A stretch of 64,000 nt of DNA from Adineta ricciae. Its lineage: Eukaryota; Rotifera; Eurotatoria; Adinetida; Adinetidae. Below are positions 24,526 to 40,800 of the stretch, one piece after another. The notes beneath the pieces are model-generated. The model had not been told where the DNA came from and did no database searches. It saw nothing but the letters and a program-made list of their open reading frames with translations. Position numbers and translations under genes: made by a program. Numbering within the stretch: position 1 is the stretch's first letter; each line of letters begins with the position of its first letter. The stretch is from contig CAJNOJ010000195.1 of the NCBI GenBank assembly GCA_905250025.1, positions 137,334 to 201,333 of the forward strand. The letters run 5' to 3'.

Positions 24526-26273
24526 CTACTCGTTTGATCCATCAAAAGCAACATTCGCTTCGGGTTCAATATAAAAAACGCCTTCGTTAAGATAACGTCT
24601 CAATTTAAGAAAATTAACATTTCCAATTGCTGATTTTGCCTCTTCACTATTCTGACAAATCGACTGGATGATTGCATATTTCATTTCTTTTCCTTCTTTG
24701 TCTTTCTCTGTCGAACGGTTGAGAAGAAATTCGAGAAAGCCGGGTTCATTATTCATTGCACATAATGCCCATGTTGATCGGGTCAATTCGAATAAACAAC
24801 GATATGCAGCCAATCGTAAATCAACAAACGGTTGTTTGGCGATTTGAATTATAATGGGCAAGACTGCAAATACTCGATTGCATAAACGGTAGATTTGTTC
24901 GGTGAGATTGTGAATCTCTGATGTTGCTTGATCATTCGATGAAATATGAAATAAGTCAGCCAGACAAGAAAGTGAACGGATGCTGAAAACAAAAATTTGT
25001 TTATTATTATGAATTCCTACATCATTTACCGAACATCGGATTGTGCAGAGCGAATCATTTGAATTAGTTTCTCAATAAAATTGCCGAATTTTGCCACTGT
25101 CAACATGTATTCTTTCCCACGAAGTGTTTTACCGATAAAACCAATTGTATCTGAAATAATTGCGTTTCGCAAAGATGTACTACAGAAAAGTTCGTGTTTT
25201 TTTTTACCTAAACCGATAGCGACGTACGCACTGGCATCGGATTGAAGTAGCAGATCGAATAGAAACGGTAAAAATCGTTCAAGTAATTGATTGATCGGAT
25301 TTTCTGACAGATTATTTTGAAGCAAAACAAGATAATTTCGTAAATAACAGCCGAAAAATTTAATAAAACCCGGCTTAACCAATTCATACAACGCATCGGC
25401 TTCGTTCGATGTTAATAACAATTGTAAATAATGTTCAATAACATTGGTTTTATTTTGTAAATATAATAAAGTATGTGACTTTTGTGTTAAAGTTGTTAAC
25501 AGTTCCAAACAATTCATTAAATATAAAACATCATTATCACTATGTGTACAATCATGAAGAAATTCATCAAGTAAATGTTGCTCTTCGGTAATATGTTGAT
25601 AAATTCTCGAATCGATCAAACATAAATCAATCAAATATTCGTATAGTCGAAGTTTCACAATTTCGTTTCTTTCGTTTGCTGAAAGTAAAATTTGTCTGTT
25701 GTTTCCATGAAAATATTGTTCTCGAAGATAAGTATTGAAAACATCAGTATTTTCAATTCGACTAACATTTCGAATCATTTGTTCGAGAATTTCCTTCGAT
25801 TTTAACCATAAAGTTTGTTGATCACTATCGAGAAATAGATGAAGCAATGCATTGATATGCGAATGTTGAAACAAGTTTTGAATAACATAAAAACATTCTG
25901 ATGTTGAACAATGCGTTAACTTTTCAAATGCTTTCAAACAAAGAAGGTTCACACGATATGAATAACCTGTTTGACGATCTAAACCAGTGTTTAACAATGG
26001 ATAGAAATTTGTCATAATCTGCTCGATAGATAAATTGTTAATGAAATATTCACTAATGGAGCAGAGAAGACGTTCTACTTCATCGTTTTTGTTCGATCGA
26101 AATAGTTCGAAAAGATAAGTCCAAGGAATATGTTGATGAACCTGCTCGAACTGAACCGATGAAGTTATACTTGATAGTTCAATGTGAATACGTTCGAGAA
26201 GTTCAATACGCTGAGCGTCGGTTGTGGTGATCAGAAGATCTTCGAAAAGACGAAGAAGATTACTATTTTGCAT
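24526..26273 (-). CDS. PSMD5: 26S proteasome assembly chaperone PSMD5 (S5B)
   Basis: Three exons (25208-26273, 25030-25150, 24526-24982) join in phase to 547 residues. The protein is an all-helical HEAT/ARM-type repeat. The C-terminal part carries the family's recognisable end: FVDLRLAAYRCLFELTRSTW, GKEMKYAIIQSIC, then LRRYLNEGVFYIEPEANVAF and an acidic tail. PSMD5 binds the base ATPase PSMC2 during assembly of the 19S particle and is absent from mature 26S proteasomes. The start ATG directly follows a TTTTTCTTTTTCAG acceptor, the clearest trans-splice-like start on this strand. Stop TAG at 24526-24528. It is slightly longer than vertebrate PSMD5 (about 500). CSN4 lies 1 kb downstream on the same strand. 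Confidence 0.85.
26259..26273 (-). promoter_or_regulatory. Splice acceptor abutting the PSMD5 ATG
   Basis: Reading the minus strand, a pyrimidine tract TTTTTCTTTTTCAG runs directly into ATG, leaving no room for a 5' UTR in this exon. Either a spliced leader or a 5'UTR exon must be joined here. Confidence 0.6.
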
Positions 26274-27621
26274 CTGAAAAAGAAAAAGATTTAGTCGGAA
26301 TGTTTGTTATCGACAATGATCTAAACAGAAGAAATAAGTTGGAAATGGTGAGGAGAAGACAATGTGTACTTCGTACGTGTGACTCAGTCAGTAGGAATAC
26401 TCGAATTCAAGTTCCGAATTAGACACTACTGATTATTCAAAAACATATTTTAGCAAAATGAGCATCGTTTTCATGCGAATTTCTAAAGCTTAAAGAAAAA
26501 ATTATTGTTCTTTTCTAGATTTTGTACCGTTAAAATAATACTGGAAGTAAAATATCGTTTTTGTTGTATTATAACAGATAGATAATATTATTCTGTAACG
26601 TGAATCATCTTTTCATCTACAATTAGTTGAAAAACATTATTCACGATAGCAAAAATGACACTACAATTTTGTTCTTCTGTACAGCACTGCAAACAACCGA
26701 TGTATGTAACAGATGAAGATAAAGTTATTGACATACAATCGAATATAAAGTCGTTCTTTGATTAATTTAAACCTTCTAGAAGAAATACACCAATTGTCTT
26801 GCTTTAATTACCATGTTTTTAGTTTTGATTCATTCCACCAAACCAATCGTTTTATGATCATGCAAGTACTGTCGCTGCATGATGGTTTTCACATGTTGCG
26901 GAAGAGGTCGTACTTAAAACCAACCGGTAAGTTCATAAAGGTGCATGAGCTTAACAATTACAGCTAGTTATTTTCTTCTTTTTCTGCCTCAGTCTATCGA
27001 AATCGAAATCGATCAAATATGAACAATCGAATGCAAGAATTTAAGATCACAATTCATAAAAGAATCAATGCTGTCGATACTGTTCTTTATAAATCCACTT
27101 CTATGTCAATAAAACAGCTTCGAACAAAAGATTTCTTGTTTCATAAAGATCGATTTACTGAAATAATCGTTTACATTTTTTTAGACACCTTTTCATCCGT
27201 TGTCTCATTGAATCATAAAAGAAAGTAGTGTCCTGGCGGATATTTTCCTTCTGGTGATTTCAAAACAAGCTTCAATTCAGGCTCTAACCATTCGTTTCGT
27301 TTGATTACTCAGATGAGCGCAACAACCAATCAGAAACAAGTATTAAAACTTCATGATGAAATAAACGATTGTTCAACACAAATGAACAGCTTTCAATCGG
27401 TATTGCATCAAACCATGGAAATTTGTTCATAAAAGTGCTTGATTTTGTAAACATGTTGAGCGTGCTGTGTGATTGGTGTATATAATCATCCATATTGATG
27501 AGGGGATGATTCATCATTATCCAATAGTGAAGTTGTGTTTCGTTTGCATTTCATCGATTTGAGACGTTTTTTTCCTTTGCTGATATTATTGTAGATTATA
27601 TGGTGCTTTAAATTTTTATAT
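26274..27621. other. Intergenic region between PSMD5 and KAT5
   Basis: About 1.3 kb between divergent genes. A plus-strand open stretch at 27230-27435 (CPGGYFPSGDFKTSFNSGSN and on to a TAA) and a minus-strand 70-codon frame at 27305-27517 overlap. Neither has start context or splice partners, and both are within chance length. An ATTATTGTAG acceptor near 27590 precedes KAT5. Confidence 0.4.
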
Positions 27622-29470
<1,849 letters not shown>

Positions 29471-29676
29471 AGCAACAGTTTTGTTTTCTCTATTGACTGA
29501 TATTTTGTACAGATTCTACACTTTTTTCTCGCTTATTCATCTTTATTTTTTCATTTTGTGTCTTCTATTCATATAAAAGATCATTCGTACGAAAGAGAAG
29601 CATCATTGTGATCATTTAATCGCGTGGAGAGAAGTGAGAACACGGACTAATGATATTTCAGATATTTGTCAAAGAT

Positions 29677-32071
<2,395 letters not shown>

Positions 32072-32171
32072 NNNNNNNNNNNNNNNNNNNNNNNNNNNNN
32101 NNNNNNNNNNNNNNNNNNNNNNNNNNNNNNNNNNNNNNNNNNNNNNNNNNNNNNNNNNNNNNNNNNNNNNN
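32072..32171. other. Assembly gap of exactly 100 N
   Basis: A run of 100 Ns, the conventional placeholder for a gap of unknown size. It removes the AFG2 C-terminus: the end of the D2 ATPase and its stop must lie in it, which needs more than 100 nt. Sequence resumes in the 5' flank of the next gene. Confidence 0.95.
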
Positions 32172-32604
32172 GTAATTATTCGTTGACTTTTGACAGACAA
32201 ACAAAGCATGAGTATTTATTTTGGTCCTGCGAACAATGGAAAGTGAATGAGAGAAGATTCGATGGTGACGATAGGTGAGAGAGCGTCATCGAACAATGAT
32301 TTCAATGGATGAATTGACGTCAATCATTGAGTAGAAAGAAGCGCAGAAGAAAGGCAGAGAGAGAGAGAGAGAGTCGTTGCTGGTTTGAATGAAGACAAAA
32401 GACATGGTTGAGTTATTCTGTGATCGAAGATTCATGATCGTGAATATGCGCGTGTATTGTTTGTTGACGAAAATAACAAAGAAAATGGTGATATATTTAG
32501 TAAATTGTATTGAGTGCAGGTTTGACGTGAGCTTTTCTATGCGAGCGTGTTTAATAGATGAGAAATAATGGAAAAAAGTGAATGTGTATGAAGAGATGAG
32601 ATGG
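32172..32604. other. 5' flank of the secreted-protein gene
   Basis: No coding sequence. A (GA)n run lies at about 32358-32373. No AFG2 exon is seen after the gap. It leads to a TATA box at 32605. Confidence 0.6.
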
Positions 32605-32612
32605 TATAAAAG
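32605..32612 (+). promoter_or_regulatory. TATA box of the secreted-protein gene
   Basis: TATAAAAG about 98 nt before the ATG at 32703. This places initiation about 30 nt downstream, near the TTCGTCAGTTG stretch at 32632-32642. It is one of the few genes here with a textbook TATA element, which suits a strongly or tissue-specifically expressed secreted product. Confidence 0.6.
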
Positions 32613-32702
32613 GGAAAGATATGTGAGTATTCGTTCGTCAGTTGATAAAATCGACACATATCTCTTGTATTTGCTGTTTACATCGACTTATTGGAGAAAA
32701 TC

Positions 32703-33696
32703 ATGGCACGATGGGGTTTGGTAATGTGTTTGGTGCTCGCAGCACTTTTACAGATCAACGCTGATGGAACAAGCAATGCTCAAACTGCTGTTACGGGACT
32801 TTTGAAGAATATGATGGACACCACGAAAGATCAAACACAATCTTTAATAAATGGAATCGGACAACAAAAGGCTGGTCTTGTCGATCGCACTAAAACTGAA
32901 GAATTAACAAGTATTGTCAACCAACTCCCAGATAAATTAACTGCACTTGCTAAAGCAGCTGAGATAACTTTGGATGCCACCGTTTCAGCAGCTGCCAATG
33001 TCATCAACACTGCAGTCGGTACAATTAATAGTGCTGTTGGTGCTGTTGTTACAACACTGTCCGACGTTGTCAGTGCACTCGGTGAAGTTCTCAAAGCTGT
33101 TCTCGACCTTGTTGCTTCATTGTTGAACGTGGTTCTTAACCTTTTGGGAAACCTCCTCGGCGGTATCAACAATGTATTGACTGGACTCCTCGTAAGTTAA
33201 ACAAATCTTTGTTTATTTTTTCCGTATAGCATCTTTCTTCGTATTCACTGCTTAGGCTCAAGTATTGAAACTCTCGAATTCAGTTACTAGCAGTCTTGAA
33301 CAAACCATTCATCCACAACTCAAACTCATCGAGCAATCAGTCGATCAAATTTTGGATTTTATTGATCTTAAGCTCATTCCAGCCGTGAAATCTTTATCAC
33401 AAGCAGTTCTCACTCTTCTTGCCGAAGTTTTATATTTGGTCGCCCGAATTGGCCAATTGGTTACCGACTTATTGAACGGTATTCTCTATGAACTCTTCGG
33501 AGTATTATCAAGCGTTGGTAGCACACTCCAGAACGTCCTAGGTTCAGCTGTCGGCACAATAACTGGCGTTCTTTCAGCAGTTACTGGCTGCCCAGGCTGT
33601 CTCAATGGTCCCTTGAGCAAGGGAAATGGTGGCGGTCTTCTCGGCCTCAATCTCGGCAAACGTCGACGAAGTGTTGTCAAACCTCTTGCCTTCTAA
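32703..33696 (+). CDS. Secreted amphipathic-helix protein, family unknown
   Basis: Two exons (32703-33191, 33256-33696) give 309 residues. A clear signal peptide opens the protein: MARWGLVMCLVLAALLQINA, with cleavage probably after the Ala. The mature chain is nearly free of Cys and aromatic residues and is built from heptad-like Leu/Val/Ala helices (LLNVVLNLLGNLLGGINN, ITGVLSAVTG). It carries one CPGC motif near the C-terminus and a basic GKRRRS site that could be cleaved by furin-like proteases, leaving a short SVVKPLAF peptide. There are no enzyme motifs. Such composition suggests a self-associating or surface-active extracellular protein, but this is inference. Codon choice is richer in C-ending codons than its neighbours, consistent with high expression. 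TATA box at 32605, AATAAA at 33842. Confidence 0.85.
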
Positions 33697-33841
33697 ACAA
33701 GATCCATCATCATCACATATGAAAAGATTTCACAATTGACTTTCATGATTTTTTTACACATTTCATTTCATTCATGCATATTTTTCTTGCCATTTTCCAT
33801 TTTTTGTAATTTGATAAAAGTTCGTGCATACTCGATTTATC

Positions 33842-33847
33842 AATAAA
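33842..33847 (+). terminator. AATAAA polyadenylation signal
   Basis: AATAAA about 146 nt after the secreted-protein stop. Confidence 0.6.
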
Positions 33848-34215
33848 CAAGCATAGAGTTAATCGAAATCTTCTTATTCAGTCATTCGAAACAGAGAAAA
33901 TCGTTTTCATGTTCACCTCAATGCATTCATTATCGTTAAACGACGCACTCTTTTGTGTCTTAAGCCATCGAATTTTCTTCCCCTATACTTGCGATTCGAA
34001 ACAAAAAAGAACATATGGCAAAAGACTTGAAAGTTTGGTACACTACCGCCATCTGTATGCAAACGAATACTATTTGACATTTGTTTTACTGTTGTCTATG
34101 TCCGCGTATCGCTATTGTTTCCTCCGAATGTTTTCCAAGTGATTCATTTCACTCGTCTGCTCGACAAATTCGATCTAAAGAAGAAACAAAGCAATAGATT
34201 TCGAACTGCATCATC
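33848..34215. other. Intergenic region before ANP32
   Basis: About 370 nt, AT-rich, no supported frame. A CAATAG acceptor-like site lies 18-24 nt before the ANP32 ATG. Confidence 0.5.
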
Positions 34216-35456
<1,241 letters not shown>

Positions 35457-35588
35457 ACATTTCATCGTGTCTAATGTTCATAATGTAGAGTAAAAGCTTA
35501 TCTATATTTTCATCTTTGTAAACAACAACAATCTCAATCTAGTTGTTCGTATTGTGTCTTGATCTTTAAAAGATCACTTCTGTTATTC

Positions 35589-35594
35589 AATAAA
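35589..35594 (+). terminator. AATAAA of ANP32, inside the operon-like run
   Basis: AATAAA 133 nt after the ANP32 stop and 53 nt before the acceptor at the syntaxin-18 ATG. Poly(A) signal followed closely by an acceptor is the arrangement seen between genes of trans-spliced operons. Confidence 0.6.
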
Positions 35595-35633
35595 TGATGA
35601 TTCAAAGAAAAAACAAGACATGTTCAAACATCA

Positions 35634-35650
35634 GTTCTATGTTCTAGATG
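35634..35650 (+). promoter_or_regulatory. Acceptor abutting the syntaxin-18 ATG
   Basis: TTCTATGTTCTAG ends at 35647 and ATG begins at 35648, leaving no untranslated base after the acceptor. Confidence 0.6.
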
Positions 35651-36656
35651 ACAGACATAACCAAAACATTTCGTGCAATCATAAAAGCGAAGCAAATCTC
35701 GAGTGATTTCAATCTTGGATTAGGCAAACGTTCGAAAAAGAATGAAAAAATCTCAACAGGATTTTTATCTCAAGCAAAGATCATTCTAAGTGACATCACA
35801 AAACTGAAATATTCTTTATTAGAATCTCGAACGAATTATCTTAGTCCAATTTACCTTCTCTCTTCAACAAACAAGATTATGAATGACGAACAACGGCATG
35901 ACTACGAACAGCATGTCGAGAGACAAATTAAACGTTGTCGAGACAATCTTGAAGAATTGAAATCTTCGATTGGATTGATTTGCTTTCAAGGACAACGACG
36001 TGCACATTTCGAGTTAGTTTGTGCATACTTAGAACGTGATCTTGTCGAATGTACAAAGATTTACAGTGAACAAAAATGTTTACGATACAAACGTGAATCC
36101 GAAAGGAAGAAAATTGGAAGATTAGACAACGACGTCCTACGAGTCACTTTGAGCGCTAATAAGAATACAACGGAAAATTTAGTCGAAAATACCAAGAATG
36201 AGAACAAGTAAACGATTGTCAAAGAGAAAATTTTCAATAAAATTGAGTTTTAGCTCGGAAATGATCGTCACCAGAATTTCGCAATTCGACGCAGATGAAC
36301 AAGAGCATCAGATTCCATCAGCACCATTGAAGTCGACTGAATTACATCAATTACAATTGGAAAATGATCGCTTGTATCATGATGTCGCACAACGTAGTGA
36401 GGAAATTCACGCCATATCAACTCAAGTTGTCGAAATTGCTCAACTACAGAACGAATTATTTGATAACATCTTCAGTCAAAAGGATCTCATTCAAAATGTT
36501 GATGCCGCAGCAGTGGCAAGTAATGATGACTTAGCTGCTGCGATTATACACATTCGTGATGCGATCAGAAACACTGCTCAAATGCGTCGTTGGGTGATCT
36601 TTTTCTTACTTGTTATGATTTTTTCACTTCTTTTTCTCGATTGGTACAATGTATGA
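35648..36656 (+). CDS. STX18: Syntaxin-18 (ER Qa-SNARE)
   Basis: Two exons (35648-36207, 36254-36656; intron 46 nt) give 320 residues. The N-terminal STX18 domain starts MTDITKTFRAIIKAKQ and includes ILSDITKLKYSLLESRTNYL. It is followed by a linker with LELKSSI-type helices, a Qa-SNARE helix (NDRLYHDVAQRSEEIHAIS..QIVEIAQLQ type, with DNIFSQKDLIQNVDAA), and a single C-terminal membrane anchor, RRWVIFFLLVMIFSLLFLDW. The protein acts at the endoplasmic reticulum in retrograde Golgi-to-ER fusion with SEC20, USE1 and SEC22. Tail-anchored topology is clear. The ATG follows an acceptor directly, and WDR70 begins 115 nt after the stop. Confidence 0.9.
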
Positions 36657-36743
36657 ACATTTTCTCTTAGTCAGCCATTTTATTTAATGAAAAGTAAACG
36701 ATGAAGGAAACAGTTTTATTCTATGCAATAATATTTCTTTCGT

Positions 36744-36749
36744 AATAAA
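36744..36749 (+). terminator. AATAAA of syntaxin-18, 21 nt before the next acceptor
   Basis: AATAAA between the syntaxin-18 stop and the GTTTTAG acceptor that ends at 36770. Confidence 0.6.
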
Positions 36750-36754
36750 CAGTG

Positions 36755-36773
36755 TTGATTTTTGTTTTAGATG
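36755..36773 (+). promoter_or_regulatory. Acceptor abutting the WDR70 ATG
   Basis: TTGATTTTTGTTTTAG ends at 36770 and ATG starts at 36771. Again no room for a 5' UTR after the acceptor. Confidence 0.65.
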
Positions 36774-38320
36774 ACTGAGACGAGTTCGAGTGAGAGCGAT
36801 GTTGAGGAGACAGAAGATGACAATGTTTTACCGATCTCGTCGCATGTAAACATTGTTCATGGATTGAAAACTGTTTCGTGTTTAACGTTGGATTCCAACG
36901 GAATTCGTATGATTACTGGTGGACATGATGAAACTATGAAAATGTTTGACTTTACATCAATGGATAAACATTTTCAAGCATTCCGAACAATTCAACCTTG
37001 TCCCGGACGATTATTGCGTGCAATTGAATATAGTGCCAATAACGATATGATTTTAATCATTCCTGGTGATTGTCAAGCGATTGTAGTCAATCGAGAAGGT
37101 ATTTTTATTGATAAAAATCCAATATATAATCATTTCGGGTTCTTTCAGCTTCTGGAAAACATATTGTTTACAAAACCGTACTTGGTGATATGTATGTCAA
37201 AGATATGAATCGCACGAAAGGTCACAAAGCTTTGCTAAATTATGGTTGTTGGAATCCATCGGTAAATTCTCAAGAATTTATGACATGCGCCGATGATTGT
37301 ACATTGCGTCTTTGGTCGTTAAATAAACGCGATCAACAAGTCGATGTAATTCGTACGAAGGGCGAATCGGGTCGCGATGTTCGAACAACAACTTGTACAT
37401 ACAGTCAATCTTTATATTCCAATGAAAATTGTAATTTAATTGCTGCTGGTTGTGAGAACGGTAATATACTTGTTTGGGATCGTCGACGGTCATTTGTTCA
37501 TGTAACATTCAAATGTGTCAACGCACATTTACAAGATCATTCGATCACAGCATTAAAATGGTCATATGATAATCAGATATTGGCATCACGATCAACAGAT
37601 CATACGTTAAAGATTTGGGACATTCGAAAATTTAATCAATGTTTATCCTTAAATGAAAATCTACCAAATCAATTCTCCATGACGAATATCTCATTTTCTC
37701 CGAATGACCAATTTCTAGTAACTGGTGTGTCGAAATTGAATAATTTAAGTGAATCAGATTCGGGTGGTAAATTGGTGATTTTCAATCGGAATGATTTGTC
37801 GAAACCGATCGAGGAAATTCTCTTTAATGACAGTGTTATTCGAACAAATTGGCATCCGAAATTAAATCAAATTTTCGCGACGACAAACAATGGTCTTGTT
37901 CGAGCTTTTTATGACGAAGAGCGTTCGCCAATGGCTGGAGTTCGTCTTTGTTTGAATCGAAAGGAGAGAAAAGACAAATCGACAAATGATTTCATCGCAA
38001 ACATCAATCCAATTGATTCATCTGAACCGATTGAAGAGACGCGCGAAATATATCCGGAGAAGAATCCACAAGGAGACAAGAAACCATCTTCGTTGCATCA
38101 ACATATCGTTCAAACAATGACCCGATCGAATCTTCATGAAAAAGAAGATCCACGAGCGGAATTACTAAAACATGCTGAAGAAGCGGAGCGAAATCCGAAA
38201 TGGGTCACACCAGCCTATGTACATACACAACCTAAACCTATATTTCAACAGCAGCTTGACGAAGAAGAAGGAGACAATGATGATTTTGTACCAATATTCA
38301 AAAAAGCACGAAAAAACTAA
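36771..38320 (+). CDS. WDR70: WD repeat protein WDR70
   Basis: Two exons (36771-37098, 37149-38320) give 499 residues. After an acidic N-terminus the WD40 propeller carries WDR70 landmarks: HVNIVHGLKTVSCLTLDSNG, GGHDETMKMFDFTSMD, KDMNRTKGHKALLNYGCWNP, FMTCADDCTLRLWSL, TTCTYSQ, LIAAGCENGNILVWDRR, ASRSTDHTLKIWDIRKFNQ, NISFSPNDQFLVTGVS and WHPKLNQIFATTNNGLV. The C-terminal tail has DPRAELLKHAEEAERNPKWV and AYVHTQPKPIF, characteristic of the family. WDR70 works with the CUL4-DDB1 ligase and promotes H2B ubiquitination near DNA breaks in yeast and human cells. Only 20 nt separate its stop from the next acceptor. Confidence 0.92.
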
Positions 38321-38324
38321 TACT

Positions 38325-38340
38325 TGTGTGTTTGTTTTAG
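38325..38340 (+). promoter_or_regulatory. Acceptor between WDR70 and DDI
   Basis: TTGTGTGTTTGTTTTAG ends at 38340, 20 nt after the WDR70 TAA and 37 nt before the DDI ATG. So short an intercistronic gap leaves no space for a separate promoter. Confidence 0.65.
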
Positions 38341-38377
38341 ATAAAAAGTTGTTTTGTTTTATTCGAACGAAGTCAAA

Positions 38378-40151
38378 ATGCATATTTCCATAGCTAATTT
38401 CGGGGACAGTGATGATCTATTGACGATAGAGATACCATCGGACTTAACACTAAAAGATTTGAAAGTTATAATTGCATCGGAAACTGATTTCGGAATTGAA
38501 GCAGTTCAGATGAATCTTTATCATGATGGTAGATTACTTCGCGATGAAAATCAGACTCTCGAACAAGCAAATGTCAAAGATTATGATGTTGTTACCTGTC
38601 AACGAAAGCTACGTAAGTTTTCCTTTAGAATTCAAAGAGAGAACAGAGAAACGATTGTGCACTTTCGAGAAAATATGCGTGAATGGTATTTGATTTGATT
38701 ATTCTATTAATTGAAATCTGACGAATAATTCGATTAATTCCTTCTCGATTTAATTTTCTATTTAAGTCAATGAGAATCGCAACGAACAGGAAGCAGCGAC
38801 GAGTCGACGTTTTCAAATGGATCGTATGTTCTACTGAGGATTTTTCTCCTATAAATCTCGTTGCATTTTAAGCGAATAACCCACAACACCTTTTCGAGCA
38901 ACTGCGTTCGAATCCTACCGTTCTTCAGGAATTTCGTCAAAATGATCCTCAACTAGCTGATGCGATCGAACGAAATGATATAAGTACGTGACAACCGTTA
39001 AAAGTAAAACAGTTCTCACTTGTCTAATTTCTCATCAGTGGCATTTATGCAATGTCTAATGAGTCGAATGGCACTTCGTCAGAGTGGAACAACAGAGCGA
39101 CAACCAGAGGTTGATCTGCTCGATCCAGAAATACAACGGCGTATCGAACAGCGCATTAAGTAAAGCAAAAAAGCAAAGATTTTCATCGTTCTATTCGTTT
39201 TTTCTCGTAGTATGGAAAATGTCATGGATAATATGGAACACGCATATGAACACGCCCCGGAATTCTTTGGAAATGTTGTCATGCTCTACATCGTAAGAAA
39301 TTAGAAGAGGAATGATCTTCTATTGCTTGAGTTCTGATTAGAATTGTAAAATCAACGGTCATTCCGTGAAAGCTTTTGTTGATTCTGGTGCACAGATGAC
39401 CATTATGAGTAAAGCGTGTGCGGAACGTTGCGGAATAATGCGTCTTATCGATACACGTTTCCAAGGCATTGCTAAAGGTGTTGGAACACAAAAAATCCTT
39501 GGACGTATTCATTTAGGTCTGTTTGGTGCTAAGATGTCATCTGTTTTTCCCATCCTTGGTATTTATTTTAGCACAGCTTGAAGTCGAAAAGCAATTTTTT
39601 GCTACGTCACTATCCGTACTTGAAGAACAATCAATTGATATGTTAATCGGACTTGATATGCTTCGTCGTCACCGAGTAAACTTGCCTTTTCCATTCTTTC
39701 TTCCGATGAGAACTCCATATTTTCAGTGTGTTATTGATTTGGATAAAAATGTTCTGCGAATCGAAAACAGCGTTGAAACATCTTTTTTACCTGAATCGGA
39801 ATTACCATTACACGCTCGGCTAACTGGAAATACACCTGGTTCAGCTGATCTTGACCGCACTGAGAATCCTTTACAATCTACGGCAGTAGCATCTGGTAAA
39901 TTTCAAGCCATACTTTTCCGTTTTTCTTCGACAAAACAAAATTTCTTTGTATAGGTAATTCTAATAATCAATCGTCTCGACGACTCGATCCACCATCTCC
40001 TTTTCCCGAACGATTAATCAATGAAATAACCAAGAAGGGATTCACCAGAGAACAAGCCATCGAAGAATTAAAATCAACAAATGGCAATGTTATGAAAGCA
40101 CTTGTTTCGCTTATGGCCAAATCTTTAGGCAAACCTAAACGACAAAATTAA
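38378..40151 (+). CDS. DDI2: DDI1/2 ubiquitin-directed aspartyl protease
   Basis: Nine exons with short introns. An N-terminal ubiquitin-like domain ([30 protein letters not shown]) is followed by the helical DDI domain ([18 protein letters not shown]), then the retropepsin-like domain: [20 protein letters not shown], catalytic [31 protein letters not shown] and [11 protein letters not shown]. It ends in a UBA domain ([31 protein letters not shown]). DDI proteins shuttle ubiquitinated cargo to the proteasome and cleave heavily ubiquitinated substrates such as Nrf1. The Asp-Ser-Gly catalytic triplet is intact. Stop TAA at 40149-40151. Last gene of the tight plus-strand run. Confidence 0.95.
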
Positions 40152-40800
40152 TTCGAACAATCCATCTTTTGCTTTTCTCACATATGTCAATATGTGTTTT
40201 CTCTTTTTTCCGGCCACTGACTGTCACAGTATTTTTTTTCAATAATATTTTCTTTCTAATTGCAAATGAATTATCCTATCATGTCAATAGAGAATTCGTC
40301 GAAAAAATCTTATCTCGAAAATGTTTATGAAAAATGATCACGTCGAAGGGCAACGCGAACTCGATCGACGAAGCAAACGAGCAGTTCTCTTCTCGTACGT
40401 GGATATTCTGATTCGATTAGAACGGATAAGGAAAATAAACATTAACTATCTATAACTGCAGTAGTTTTCCTGCATCTGACTAGTATTTCTTGAAGCGACT
40501 AATTTAATTAGGATATGAATTCTATCAACAGACGATAGTTTGTTATCATTCGCTACGATTTCGATAGGGAAAAAACTGATAAGACAAAATTTTCGTGTTG
40601 ATGTTCTTTTGATTAAATACGTTAGAATTATGAAATCATTCAGAAAAAGATATGATTAGGTCGTATAGACATAATATCTTTTCTTTTGTTGATAAAAAAA
40701 AAAAGAATAGAAAAATCCAATGAAATTAACAATCGTAGCACCCGTGACTAAAATGATTAGATGAATGTCAATATGTGTTTAGGTAAAACGAAGAAGAATT
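40152..40800. other. Intergenic region between convergent DDI and 2-TM gene
   Basis: About 650 nt. An AATAATATTTTC stretch near 40241 may serve as the DDI poly(A) region. No gene seen. Confidence 0.5.
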
